Shown: positions 1-5,440 of the stretch, one piece after another | Numbering within the stretch: the first letter of the stretch is position 1 | How the letters are laid out: each line of letters opens with the position of its first letter | Assembly (NCBI GenBank): GCA_013287095.1 | Contig: JABDEJ010000109.1 | Span: 1 to 6,029 of the forward strand | Length of the DNA stretch: 6,029 nt | Reading direction: 5' to 3' | DNA from: Bacteroidota bacterium | GTDB lineage: Bacteria > Bacteroidota > Bacteroidia > CAILMK01 | Notes under the pieces: generated by a model | Seen by the model: only the letters and a program-made list of their open reading frames with translations | Told to the model about the DNA's origin: nothing | Databases searched by the model: none | Position numbers and translations under genes: made by a program

Positions 1-1091
1 TCCCATATTCCTTTTATTGGGCATGTTTTGATGCAGCAAGCTAAAAGGGTTGTATGCAGCAGAAATAATCCATTCTGTTTTATGCTTTGCGGGGTATTAA
101 AATTAAGTGTTTGCAAGACAAGTCCTGCTAGATGAGCAGCATTCTTTTGTTCTCTGAAATTGAGACGAAAGAACCTTGCATAACTTCTAAATGCATCGGG
201 AATAGGCATGAAGATTGAAAAATAATTTCTATGGAGAGGGTCTATTGGAAGATCCTCTATATAGTCATCAATAAGGGTATCTTGACTTGGCGTAGGCAAT
301 ATCAAAGGCAGATCAAAAAAGCGTTCGAGATATTCCATGCTTTCAAAGCCCTGTCCGTAGACTGCTTTAACGGATTGAGTAAGGGATTGCTTGTTCGTAC
401 TGACAATGAATATCGCATTTTTGATGTTGAAAACATGCTTTATCCGTTCCAGTAACCTGATCGAAAAAGTGGGCTTACAACGATCAATCTCATCGACAAA
501 AACGACTAATGGATTTCCCGTCTTCTTTTTTATTTCTTCAGCGGCTTTTTGCAGTAACTCTCTAAACTGTTGGAGAGCTTTTTTTGATTGAGTGTGCAGT
601 TCTAACAAATCGGCTGGAAGGGTTTTTTCTTTGTTCAGAATTGCCTTTGTTTTACCAACTTTTTTGCCAAATCTTTTTGCATTTTCTAATATTTCTTTTA
701 GGGGCATGTCTTGATGTGCCGATGCATGACTTATAATTGGCCAAAATATTTTGTAGAAGGACACTAACTCATCGAGAATGTCTTTTAACTCAGACCATGC
801 ATCGTTTGAAACTTTGGATACAAGCTGCTCAATAATTTCTGCGGCAAATGAGGTAAAGGCATCGTCAGAATAATCATGCTCCCATGAATTATATCTGAGT
901 GTTGTAAAGGGCTTTGGCTTTTCTTGTTCTAGGGCTTTTTGCCAGCATTCAATGAAAAAGGTTTTTCCCGATCCAAAAGGGGCATCAATGCAAATAACCC
1001 ATGCGTCTTCTTTAAACGGGAGGTTCTTCAATATTTTTGTGAAATCTTGGGCTACGAGCTGTCTTCCGAGTCTGTCCTTCGACCAAGGCAT
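1..1091 (-). CDS. KAP-family P-loop NTPase, C-terminus cut by window edge
   Basis: The reading frame is open from the ATG at 1091 to the left edge, giving 363 codons with no stop. Walker A is A-P-F-G-S-G-K-T with the lysine at residue 43. It is followed by Y-N-S-W-E-H-D-Y-S-D-D (residues 67-77), the segment that follows Walker A in KAP proteins. Walker B is P-L-V-V-F-V-D-E-I-D-R-C-K-P, with the aspartate at residue 200. A segment ending in Y-L-E-R-F-F-D-L-P-L matches the region after the sensor strand. These features together identify a KAP NTPase. Many bacterial members carry a transmembrane insert between Walker A and B. Here the spacer is mostly charged helix, with only one weak hydrophobic patch (about 109-121), so it is probably soluble or peripheral. 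AGAGG at 1097-1101 lies five bases before the ATG, which supports this start. A TATAAA (1110-1115, minus) could be a -10, without a clear -35. Some KAP proteins, such as plasmid F PifA, act in phage exclusion. The role here is unknown. Confidence 0.88.
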   Translation of the reverse strand, partial: MPWSKDRLGRQLVAQDFTKILKNLPFKEDAWVICIDAPFGSGKTFFIECWQKALEQEKPKPFTTLRYNSWEHDYSDDAFTSFAAEIIEQLVSKVSNDAWSELKDILDELVSFYKIFWPIISHASAHQDMPLKEILENAKRFGKKVGKTKAILNKEKTLPADLLELHTQSKKALQQFRELLQKAAEEIKKKTGNPLVVFVDEIDRCKPTFSIRLLERIKHVFNIKNAIFIVSTNKQSLTQSVKAVYGQGFESMEYLERFFDLPLILPTPSQDTLIDDYIEDLPIDPLHRNYFSIFMPIPDAFRSYARFFRLNFREQKNAAHLAGLVLQTLNFNTPQSIKQNGLFLLHTTLLACCIKTCPIKGIW

Positions 1092-1135
1092 TTTTACCTC
1101 TTTAAAATTTTTATATTGTGCATGGAGATAGATAG

Positions 1136-1246
1136 ATTAACAGTTTCTGGGGTTTCTGGAAAGGTGCTCCGATCATTATTGAAGCCGAATTGGATAAGGT
1201 CATACAGCCTATCATTGATGCAAGAAGATCTGAATTTGGGCTTTGA
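1136..1246 (+). pseudogene. possible 3' remnant of a lost gene (36 codons, no start)
   Basis: Between an in-frame TAG (1133-1135) and a TGA (1244-1246) the plus strand reads 36 codons with a protein-like composition. The core is F-W-K-G-A-P-I-I-I-E-A-E-L-D-K, then V-I-Q-P-I-I-D-A-R-R-S-E-F-G-L to the stop. There is no ATG or GTG and no ribosome binding site. If it was ever coding, it is the C-terminal end of a gene whose 5' part has been replaced by the oppositely oriented KAP gene. I do not recognise the family. The frame is short enough to be chance, and the rest of the gap 1092-1252 shows nothing else except the presumed KAP promoter region. Confidence 0.27.
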
Positions 1247-1252
1247 GTTAAG

Positions 1253-1756
1253 TTAACGATTAGCATTCATAAACGCGCTGATCGAAGGCTTGAAATTATC
1301 GCAGATAAGATACGGATAGCGCCCAAGGATAAAATCCAGCTCTTCAATGGTCATGAATTCAAGTCGAGAAATCTCTAACACTTGAGGATGATAGGGGCCG
1401 TCATGATGACCAATGAAAAGCTCACCAATCATATTCTCGATAGCGGGATTTAGGCAGTTCTGGATTTTTGCCAAAAATCTTACTTTTGTTTCTATGCCCA
1501 ACTCCTCAGTCAATCCGCGCATTGCCGCATCCAGATAGCTTTCGCCGCTTCTCACATGCTCTCCGGCTGAGGCATCGAAGGTTGAGGGATAGTTTGTGAC
1601 TTTGGGATGTCTTTGCTGGATGACGAGATTGCCATCCGATCTTACGATCAGGACATGAACGTATCTATGCAGAAGTTGCTTTTGATGGACGATGAGGCGT
1701 TCTTCCTGTCCAATTACTTCGTCTTTGTCATTCACAATGTCGAGAATTTCGGTCAT
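1253..1756 (-). CDS. Nudix hydrolase, IPP isomerase-like branch
   Basis: This 167-residue protein belongs to the Nudix fold, whose members cleave nucleoside diphosphates linked to another moiety. The opening V-N-D-K-D-E-V-I-G, the L-L-H-R-Y-V-H-V strand (28-35) and the Q-Q-R-H-P-K segment (47-52) resemble isopentenyl-diphosphate isomerase-like Nudix proteins. The length also fits the small uncharacterised YfcD-like group better than true isomerases. The Nudix box spans about residues 66-88. E72, R80, E84, E85 and G87 are present. The first glycine is replaced by E66, and the glutamate of the usual R-E pair is replaced by G81. The substrate cannot be assigned. The ATG at 1756 has no convincing Shine-Dalgarno. 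A weak TTGGCA (1809-1814, minus) with a TA-rich -10 is the best promoter I see. The KAP gene lies 161 bases downstream in the same direction and might be co-transcribed. Confidence 0.9.
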   Translation of the reverse strand: MTEILDIVNDKDEVIGQEERLIVHQKQLLHRYVHVLIVRSDGNLVIQQRHPKVTNYPSTFDASAGEHVRSGESYLDAAMRGLTEELGIETKVRFLAKIQNCLNPAIENMIGELFIGHHDGPYHPQVLEISRLEFMTIEELDFILGRYPYLICDNFKPSISAFMNANR

Positions 1757-1840
1757 TTTTCAGGTCTTTAATGGATGTTGCGGGAAGGGTAGAAGCGGCA
1801 GGGCAATTTGCCAAGGATTTTCTTCATGCCCAGATTTGAG

Positions 1841-1869
1841 TTGACGGGTGTGTGGAATATAGAGATATT
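1841..1869 (+). promoter_or_regulatory. sigma70-like promoter for the ADP-ribose pyrophosphatase-type gene
   Basis: TTGACG (1841-1846) matches five of six -35 bases. It is followed after 17 bases by GATATT (1864-1869), which matches four of six -10 bases. Transcription would begin near 1876, about 23 bases before the preferred start codon at 1899. The promoter sits in the divergent gap between the two Nudix genes. Confidence 0.45.
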
Positions 1870-1898
1870 GCTGCAATTACACATATTGGAGAATGAAA

Positions 1899-2504
1899 AT
1901 GCACGATCCTCATAACATCAAGATAAAGAAAAGCGAAGTGATGTACGCAGGATTCAACAAGATTACGAGATATTTCTTTGAATTTTCCGGCTTTGACGGG
2001 AAAACGACCTTGAGCATGGACAAGGAAGTTTTCGAGAGAAAAAGTGCCGTTGCAGCCCTGTTATACGACCCCAAGCGGGATTGTGTCGTTATGATTGAGC
2101 AATTCCGGCCTGGCTGCTTTGTGGCCGAGAACATTCCCTATCCTTTAGAAATTCCAGCCGGATTGATTGATAAAGGCGCTACCGATCCTGAAGAGGTTGC
2201 AAGAAAAGAAGCTTCCGAGGAAGCGAATTGCGACATTCAGCAAATGATGAAGATAGGTTACTTCTTTCCCGAGATCAGCTTCAGCTCCCGCAGAATATAT
2301 CTGTTCTGCGGAAAAGTGGATGTCTCGAAAACCCATCTTAGCGGCGGGTTGAAGGAGGAGAATGAGGATACAAAAATCTCGCTCGTTCCTGTTGCCGACT
2401 TGAGAAAACTCATGGAAGAGGGGAGGATCATCAACTCCCATACCCTGATCGCCGTACAGTGGTTCTTCCTAAATCTTGAAAAGGTTCGTAAGGAATTTTC
2501 TTAG
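1899..2504 (+). CDS. Nudix hydrolase, ADP-ribose pyrophosphatase type
   Basis: This 201-residue protein resembles the NudF/TrgB group, which hydrolyses ADP-ribose and related sugars to AMP plus a phosphosugar in the cytoplasm. The family-typical I-E-Q-F-R-P-G (66-72) and P-L-E-I-P-A-G-L-I-D (82-91) lead into the Nudix box. The box keeps the metal-binding cluster K-E-A-S-E-E (103-108). It departs from consensus by A94 for the first glutamate, an eight-residue instead of seven-residue spacer, K103 for arginine and N110 for glycine. L-K-E-E-N-E-D (151-157) is the acidic loop that usually supplies the catalytic glutamate. An ATG at 1893 is also in frame, but GGAG (1888-1891) lies one base from it and seven from the ATG at 1899, so 1899 is preferred. 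The 3' end overlaps the oppositely oriented methyltransferase by 36 bases. The exact substrate is inferred from family resemblance only. Confidence 0.9.
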   Translation: MHDPHNIKIKKSEVMYAGFNKITRYFFEFSGFDGKTTLSMDKEVFERKSAVAALLYDPKRDCVVMIEQFRPGCFVAENIPYPLEIPAGLIDKGATDPEEVARKEASEEANCDIQQMMKIGYFFPEISFSSRRIYLFCGKVDVSKTHLSGGLKEENEDTKISLVPVADLRKLMEEGRIINSHTLIAVQWFFLNLEKVRKEFS

Positions 2505-3203
2505 GGAAGACTTTTTCGGCTGTACTTTTTTCTGCGCGATGACTTCAATGAACGTGCTTTTGTGGTCGCCGTCATGAGCGTGATATTGGACAGTCCGGTC
2601 GCTCATGGAAACAACCTCAAATCCGTTCTTCGAGACTTGCGCCACCATTGTTTTAGGCGTGAAAAATCTCCTGACGGCATCATTGAATTCATAGGTATTT
2701 TTTCCCACCTTCTTGCCCTTGCCGTACATCTCGTCATTGACGGAGCGCATCGCAATATACAATCTCCCGCCTTCTTTTAAGTGAGGGGTGAGATTTTTAT
2801 ATATCTTGTTTATTTCTGCATCCGTGAAATAATGCAAGACAGAAAAAGCGTAGATCGCATCGACGGTTGATTGAGGGGAGAGCTTCACTTCCCTTATATC
2901 GCCATTGATGATCAGCGCGGCGGGGAAATCGTTCTTCAGTCTTGTCGCCCCGCTTTTTGAAATTTCGACAGCCGTAACATCAAATCCGTTTTCAACGAAA
3001 GCAGCAGTATCCCTTCCAGCCCCAGCACCAAGCTCCAAAACTTTTCTGACCTGCCGCCGCTTCATGTCTGCAATGGCAACCCTTGAAAACTCATTCGGGA
3101 GTTCTCTTGGAATGGTTCTTGCGGGATGCCGAGAATCTGGTTTCCATTTTCTTTCCCAAACGTTTGTGTTCGGGGATGAAGGCTTTTTCTTCGGCGCAGT
3201 CAT
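2469..3203 (-). CDS. class I SAM-dependent methyltransferase (TehB-like)
   Basis: This is a 244-residue Rossmann-fold methyltransferase of the TehB/Methyltransf_25 kind. Motif I is V-L-E-L-G-A-G-A-G-R-D (55-65) and the acidic residue that binds the SAM ribose is E80. G-D-I-R-E (101-105) is motif II-like, and A-F-S-V-L-H-Y-F (119-126) is the motif IV region. G-G-R-L-Y-I-A-M follows. Substrates in this fold vary from metalloids to small molecules and proteins, so none is assigned. An upstream ATG at 3248 is in frame, but it lacks a ribosome binding site. The ATG at 3203 has AGGG (3212-3215) eight bases before it, and the protein then begins M-T-A-P-K-K-K, so the shorter form is chosen. The N-terminus and the last 20 residues are lysine-rich and lie outside the catalytic fold. 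The stop lies inside the end of the converging Nudix gene. Confidence 0.88.
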   Translation of the reverse strand: MTAPKKKPSSPNTNVWERKWKPDSRHPARTIPRELPNEFSRVAIADMKRRQVRKVLELGAGAGRDTAAFVENGFDVTAVEISKSGATRLKNDFPAALIINGDIREVKLSPQSTVDAIYAFSVLHYFTDAEINKIYKNLTPHLKEGGRLYIAMRSVNDEMYGKGKKVGKNTYEFNDAVRRFFTPKTMVAQVSKNGFEVVSMSDRTVQYHAHDGDHKSTFIEVIAQKKVQPKKSSLRKFLTNLFKI

Positions 3204-3323
3204 TATATTTACCCTAATAATTATTTGTTTGCGGGTTAAATATGCCATTTAAGGATTAATAAAAAGTTAAAGTAATTGTATTATTTTCAAGAAATACATC
3301 TTTTGGGAGAATATTTCGACGTC

Positions 3324-3352
3324 TATATATTATATTATGTAAATAATATATA
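3324..3352. repeat. 10-bp inverted repeat, AT-only arms
   Basis: TATATATTAT (3324-3333) and ATAATATATA (3343-3352) are exact reverse complements around a nine-base spacer. Given the local AT content this could arise by chance. It matters mainly because it sits beside the much stronger repeat at 3375-3414. Confidence 0.4.
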
Positions 3353-3374
3353 TTTTTAATTATTGTTATTTATC

Positions 3375-3414
3375 AATATCTTATTTATTATATTTACATA
3401 ATAAATAAGATATT
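3375..3414. repeat. 17-bp perfect inverted repeat with 6-base loop
   Basis: AATATCTTATTTATTAT (3375-3391) and its exact complement (3398-3414) flank ATTTAC. On the plus strand a run of six T (3413-3418) follows, which looks like a terminator. However, no plus-strand gene precedes it, and the stem has only one G:C pair. On the minus strand it lies downstream of the 48-codon gene with no T tract after it. It could be a protein-binding site, a cruciform or an origin-like element. Confidence 0.7.
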
Positions 3415-3448
3415 TTTTAATGAGAATAAAAGCTGCCGCAATAAATTA

Positions 3449-3595
3449 TCAAAAATACTCAATCCTCAGTAAATAATGGGCAAAACAGACAACAGCTTCC
3501 TCCAGAATATCTTCAACGTTTTTAAAATCTGGATATTCTTTCAACAGGTCTTTTATCATTTTTTCTGTTTTATCGGTTATCGGGGCAGTCTTCAT
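3449..3595 (-). CDS. small hypothetical protein, 48 residues
   Basis: The protein starts M-K-T-A-P-I-T-D-K and continues with charged, probably helical sequence. L-L-K-E-Y-P-D-F-K-N (17-26) is followed by V-E-D-I-L-E-E-A-V (27-35) and a hydrophobic end, F-A-H-Y-L-L-R-I. AAGGAA (3604-3609) lies nine bases before the ATG, a good ribosome binding site. The pattern of a Y-P-x-F turn followed by an I-L-x-x-A-V helix recalls small ribbon-helix-helix or antitoxin-like proteins, but I cannot assign it. It follows the HUH-like gene on the same strand. Its ATG overlaps the stop of the intervening 25-codon frame, so it is probably translated from the same transcript. Confidence 0.6.
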   Translation of the reverse strand: MKTAPITDKTEKMIKDLLKEYPDFKNVEDILEEAVVCFAHYLLRIEYF

Positions 3596-3669
3596 TTTTT
3601 AAATTCCTTTTTGTTAAAGTGATTGTAAACAACGCTTCGCGCTTTTTGTCTTGCGCCAAAAAAATTCAT
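3592..3669 (-). CDS. 25-codon linker frame, or displaced C-terminus of the HUH-like protein
   Basis: The ATG at 3669 overlaps the TGA of the HUH-like gene (ATATGA), and its own TGA overlaps the ATG of the 48-codon gene (AAATGA). The frame fills the whole gap. The peptide is basic, with F-F-G-A-R-Q-K-A-R-S followed by Y-N-H-F-N-K-K. AGGA precedes the ATG by only one base, which is too close for normal initiation, so independent translation would need coupling to the upstream gene. The frame is -1 relative to the upstream gene and is open back to about 3693. It could therefore equally be the genuine C-terminus after a one-base indel or programmed shift within the ATT repeats near 3682-3692. Confidence 0.3.
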   Translation of the reverse strand: MNFFGARQKARSVVYNHFNKKEFKK

Positions 3670-4442
3670 ATCCTGCATGAGATAATAATATCGTCATAAA
3701 ACACATGAAGTCCTTGAAGCTCTTTCATGCCGTATGCTCCTACTGCGAAATATTGGAGGATACTTTTTATTGGATAGATACGGGTTTCTTGAACGAATAG
3801 CAGGGTGGTTTTAGGATCGGTGTAGCGGTTGTAAGCATCAAACCTGTTATAATCTTCCATCACTTTCTTGGGGTAGGGGTTCAAGACCTCCTCATTGAGG
3901 ATATAGTTTTCCTTGATACCTGCTGCTGTATTTTCATCTGTTATATCCGAGATGCATTTTTTCACGAATTTCTTGCTGTAGTTTTTATGAACGAGAATAA
4001 ATCCGTGAAAATGTTTACAGGCATGTTTCCCTTCAATCGCTAAATGTTCTGGACGTTCAGGGAAAAATACTAGCTTTGTTCGAGTACGTTTTGCCTCTGG
4101 GTTGCTCAATAGTTTTGAATCAAGCCTCTCGCAAAGCATGTCAAAAAAGTTCTGATATCTTTCATAGGGAATTTCAACGGATGTATCCTTGAAGGTATAA
4201 GTTGCAAAAAAGATTTCGTGGTCCTTAGAGAGGTTGATTAAAATGCTGCCAAGGTGATCTTTAAAATCTCTCTTGTTTTCTTGATCTTGAAAAAAATTGT
4301 ATTGAGCTGATAACATATTACGTAAATCTATATTTTTACTGATGTTATACTCTTTGTGTAAATCCTTCCTGTTCAAGGTATCGCTATAAAACAGCGTCAA
4401 CATTTTCTTTTCTCTTTCTTTAATCTTTTCGTAGATATTCAT
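3666..4442 (-). CDS. putative HUH-type replication or mobilisation protein
   Basis: This 258-residue protein has the layout of a rolling-circle Rep protein. A hydrophobic strand I-F-F-A-T-Y-T-F (77-84) could be motif I. C-K-H-F-H-G-F-I-L-V (142-151) gives the H-x-H metal site with H144 and H146. Near the C-terminus there are two candidate nucleophiles: Y223 in Y-P-I-K, and Y231 in S-I-L-Q-Y-F. HUH enzymes nick one DNA strand and stay bound through tyrosine. The N-terminal 70 residues are charged helix, without a recognised domain. An in-frame TAA seven codon positions or fewer upstream confirms ATG 4442 as the first start. The Shine-Dalgarno there is weak (GGGA about 11 bases upstream). The gene is more AT-rich than the Nudix genes, and the neighbouring resolvase fits a mobile replicon. 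The assignment rests on short motifs and is provisional. Confidence 0.5.
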   Translation of the reverse strand: MNIYEKIKEREKKMLTLFYSDTLNRKDLHKEYNISKNIDLRNMLSAQYNFFQDQENKRDFKDHLGSILINLSKDHEIFFATYTFKDTSVEIPYERYQNFFDMLCERLDSKLLSNPEAKRTRTKLVFFPERPEHLAIEGKHACKHFHGFILVHKNYSKKFVKKCISDITDENTAAGIKENYILNEEVLNPYPKKVMEDYNRFDAYNRYTDPKTTLLFVQETRIYPIKSILQYFAVGAYGMKELQGLHVFYDDIIISCRI

Positions 4443-4771
4443 TCGTTTTTATTCCCATTTTTAGACAGTCTTCCTCTATCTTCCCGAAACCATTCCGGTA
4501 AGCATTTCGGCGTTAATAGCTCCAAAAAATCACGTTCTCATACGAGGAACCGCTATTTCTGGAACCGATGCGAGGGGAGATTAAGAAAGAACCAGCAGGT
4601 TATGCCGTCCTTTTTAAATCTCCCCATAGACCCTTATGTCCCGCGAGACATTACAGGGATATTTATGGCGGTTTACTTGGGGAGGCTTTTCTGTTGACGG
4701 AAGTTAATTATAAAAAATACTTACTCTCAAAAAGAATCACTCGATAAACAATCCAAAATATCAGTACGATT
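4443..4771 (-). promoter_or_regulatory. long structured leader before the HUH-like gene
   Basis: No full-size gene is visible here. If transcription starts from the promoter at 4772-4798, the message has a leader of roughly 320 bases. It contains the 16-bp imperfect hairpin listed separately, the direct repeat GGAACCG at 4546-4552 and 4561-4567 (15-base period), CCGAAA (4484-4489) paired with TTTCGG (4505-4510), and GGGGAGG (4679-4685), which can pair with CTCCCC at 4620-4625. A 24-codon frame on the minus strand (4627 to 4553) begins M-G-R-F-K-K-D-G with AGGG just upstream. It lies over the hairpin and might be a leader peptide. Such a region could hold attenuation control, an antisense RNA or a nick site. 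Confidence 0.4.
4574..4625. repeat. 16-bp imperfect inverted repeat
   Basis: GGGGAGATTAAGAAAG (4574-4589) pairs with CTTTTTAAATCTCCCC (4610-4625) at 14 of 16 positions, including nine consecutive bases with a G:C-rich end. The 20-base loop contains AACC-AGCA-GGTT, a small inner hairpin. No T run follows on either strand, so it is not a standard terminator. Confidence 0.6.
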
Positions 4772-4798
4772 ATTATAGTGTTCTGGTATCTTTGTCAA
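4772..4798 (-). promoter_or_regulatory. promoter with perfect -35 and -10 hexamers, 15-base spacer
   Basis: Read on the minus strand, TTGACA (4798 to 4793) and TATAAT (4777 to 4772) both match the sigma70 consensus exactly. The spacer is 15 bases, shorter than the optimal 17. It points towards the HUH-like gene, with the start expected near 4765. It lies just downstream of the resolvase stop, so the HUH-like gene has its own promoter. Short spacers of this kind are sometimes corrected by DNA-twisting activators or are simply weak. Confidence 0.6.
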
Positions 4799-4841
4799 TA
4801 GAAATCTGTATATTCAACGGTTTATACATTACGTTAAAAAT

Positions 4842-5387
4842 CTACGCCTCCAGCAACCTATAGACGGATGAACGGCTGACTTGGAGCTGTCGAGCTATTT
4901 CCATTGCCCCAATCCCCGCTTTAAACAGCCTCTGAATGTCTTCGGCCTTCTTTCTTGCCGTTGGTTGCCGCCCTTTGTATTTGCCCTCTGCTTTGGCCTT
5001 AGAAATGCCTTCCCGTTGACGCTCTAACATCATGGATCGTTCAAACTGCGCGATGGAAGCCATGACGTTCAGGACAAGCTCTCCAGTAGCATTGGAAGTA
5101 TCAATGCCGAGGTTCAGAATTTGAAGATTGGCTTTTTTGCTTCTTAAGCGTTGAACGATTTCGCCCAAGTTGGTGACAGACCTTGCGAGCCTGTCCATTT
5201 TGGTAACGATCAGGGCATCTCCCTCTCTTATAAAATCCAAAGCCGCTTCAAGTTCTGCCCTTGCTCCAACTGAAGACGTTTGTTCTGAAAATATCTTTTC
5301 GCAGCCGCTGGATTGAAGCTCTCTGACTTGAGCCTCCAGTCCTGCTTCTTGTTCCAGCGTCGAAGTCCTTGCATACCCTATTTTCAT
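4842..5387 (-). CDS. serine recombinase, resolvase/invertase class
   Basis: This 181-residue protein has the full length of small serine recombinases, which cut and religate DNA at paired sites through a phosphoserine link. The opening K-I-G-Y-A-R-T-S-T holds the catalytic serine S9 and R7. D-R-L-A-R (65-69) gives the two active-site arginines R66 and R69. F-E-R-S-M-M-L-E-R-Q (115-124) starts the dimer helix E. K-G-R-Q-P (138-142) leads to a C-terminal helix-turn-helix, G-A-M-E-I-A-R-Q-L (160-168) and S-R-S-S-V-Y-R-L-L (171-179). All key residues are present, so it should be active. GGAGGG (5393-5398) lies five bases before the ATG. The class is used by Tn3-type transposons, plasmid multimer resolution and DNA inversion. 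No transposase or terminal repeats are seen here, so plasmid or genomic-island resolution is at least as likely. Confidence 0.93.
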   Translation of the reverse strand: MKIGYARTSTLEQEAGLEAQVRELQSSGCEKIFSEQTSSVGARAELEAALDFIREGDALIVTKMDRLARSVTNLGEIVQRLRSKKANLQILNLGIDTSNATGELVLNVMASIAQFERSMMLERQREGISKAKAEGKYKGRQPTARKKAEDIQRLFKAGIGAMEIARQLQVSRSSVYRLLEA

Positions 5388-5410
5388 TTTTGCCCTCCAT
5401 GCCTTAAATT

Positions 5411-5440
5411 CCTATATGATTCTTAGATATTGTAAGACAA
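5411..5440 (-). promoter_or_regulatory. predicted resolvase promoter
   Basis: On the minus strand TTGTCT (5440 to 5435) and TATAGG (5416 to 5411) each match four of six consensus bases and are 18 bases apart. The start codon at 5387 follows at a suitable distance. The -35 overlaps the inverted repeat at 5429-5441. Confidence 0.38.

Larger units (their letters stand above)
3253..3448. other. AT-rich intergenic spacer with nested inverted repeats
   Basis: This stretch holds no supportable gene. It is very AT-rich between about 3320 and 3420 and contains two hairpin-forming repeats, listed separately. It also contains a 13-bp inverted pair, TATTATGTAAATA (3333-3345) and its complement (3391-3403), which would compete with both hairpins. 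It must include the methyltransferase promoter on the minus strand, but no convincing hexamer pair stands out. It also marks the boundary between the Nudix/methyltransferase group and the recombinase-bearing segment. Confidence 0.6.

Noticed and set aside
231..591. Two plus-strand frames inside the left region (231-455 and 391-591)
   Set aside because: They lie antisense to the KAP gene, whose Walker B falls in the same bases, and their products have no recognisable features.
939..1256. 105-codon plus-strand frame
   Set aside because: Most of it is antisense to the start of the KAP gene with its Walker A. It lacks a ribosome binding site.
1771..1839. 22-codon plus-strand frame beginning M-D-V-A-G-R-V-E-A-A
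   Set aside because: The composition is protein-like, but it is very short, has only a weak ribosome binding site and lies upstream of the predicted plus-strand promoter. Chance is the simpler explanation.
1910..2441. Two minus-strand frames opposite the second Nudix gene
   Set aside because: They are antisense to a well-supported Nudix protein, and their products show no family features.
1253..2504. Two divergent Nudix genes as a duplicated pair
   Set aside because: They belong to different Nudix branches with different box variants and flanking motifs, so they are not a recent duplication.
2562..3252. Two plus-strand frames opposite the methyltransferase
   Set aside because: They are shadows of the methyltransferase coding strand, whose SAM-binding motifs are clear.
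3375..3418. Rho-independent terminator on the plus strand
   Set aside because: The hairpin and T run look right, but there is no plus-strand gene to terminate and the stem is nearly all A:T.
3477..3626. 49-codon plus-strand frame rich in phenylalanine
   Set aside because: It overlaps the 48-codon minus-strand gene, has no ribosome binding site and has a low-complexity composition. The minus-strand reading is better supported.
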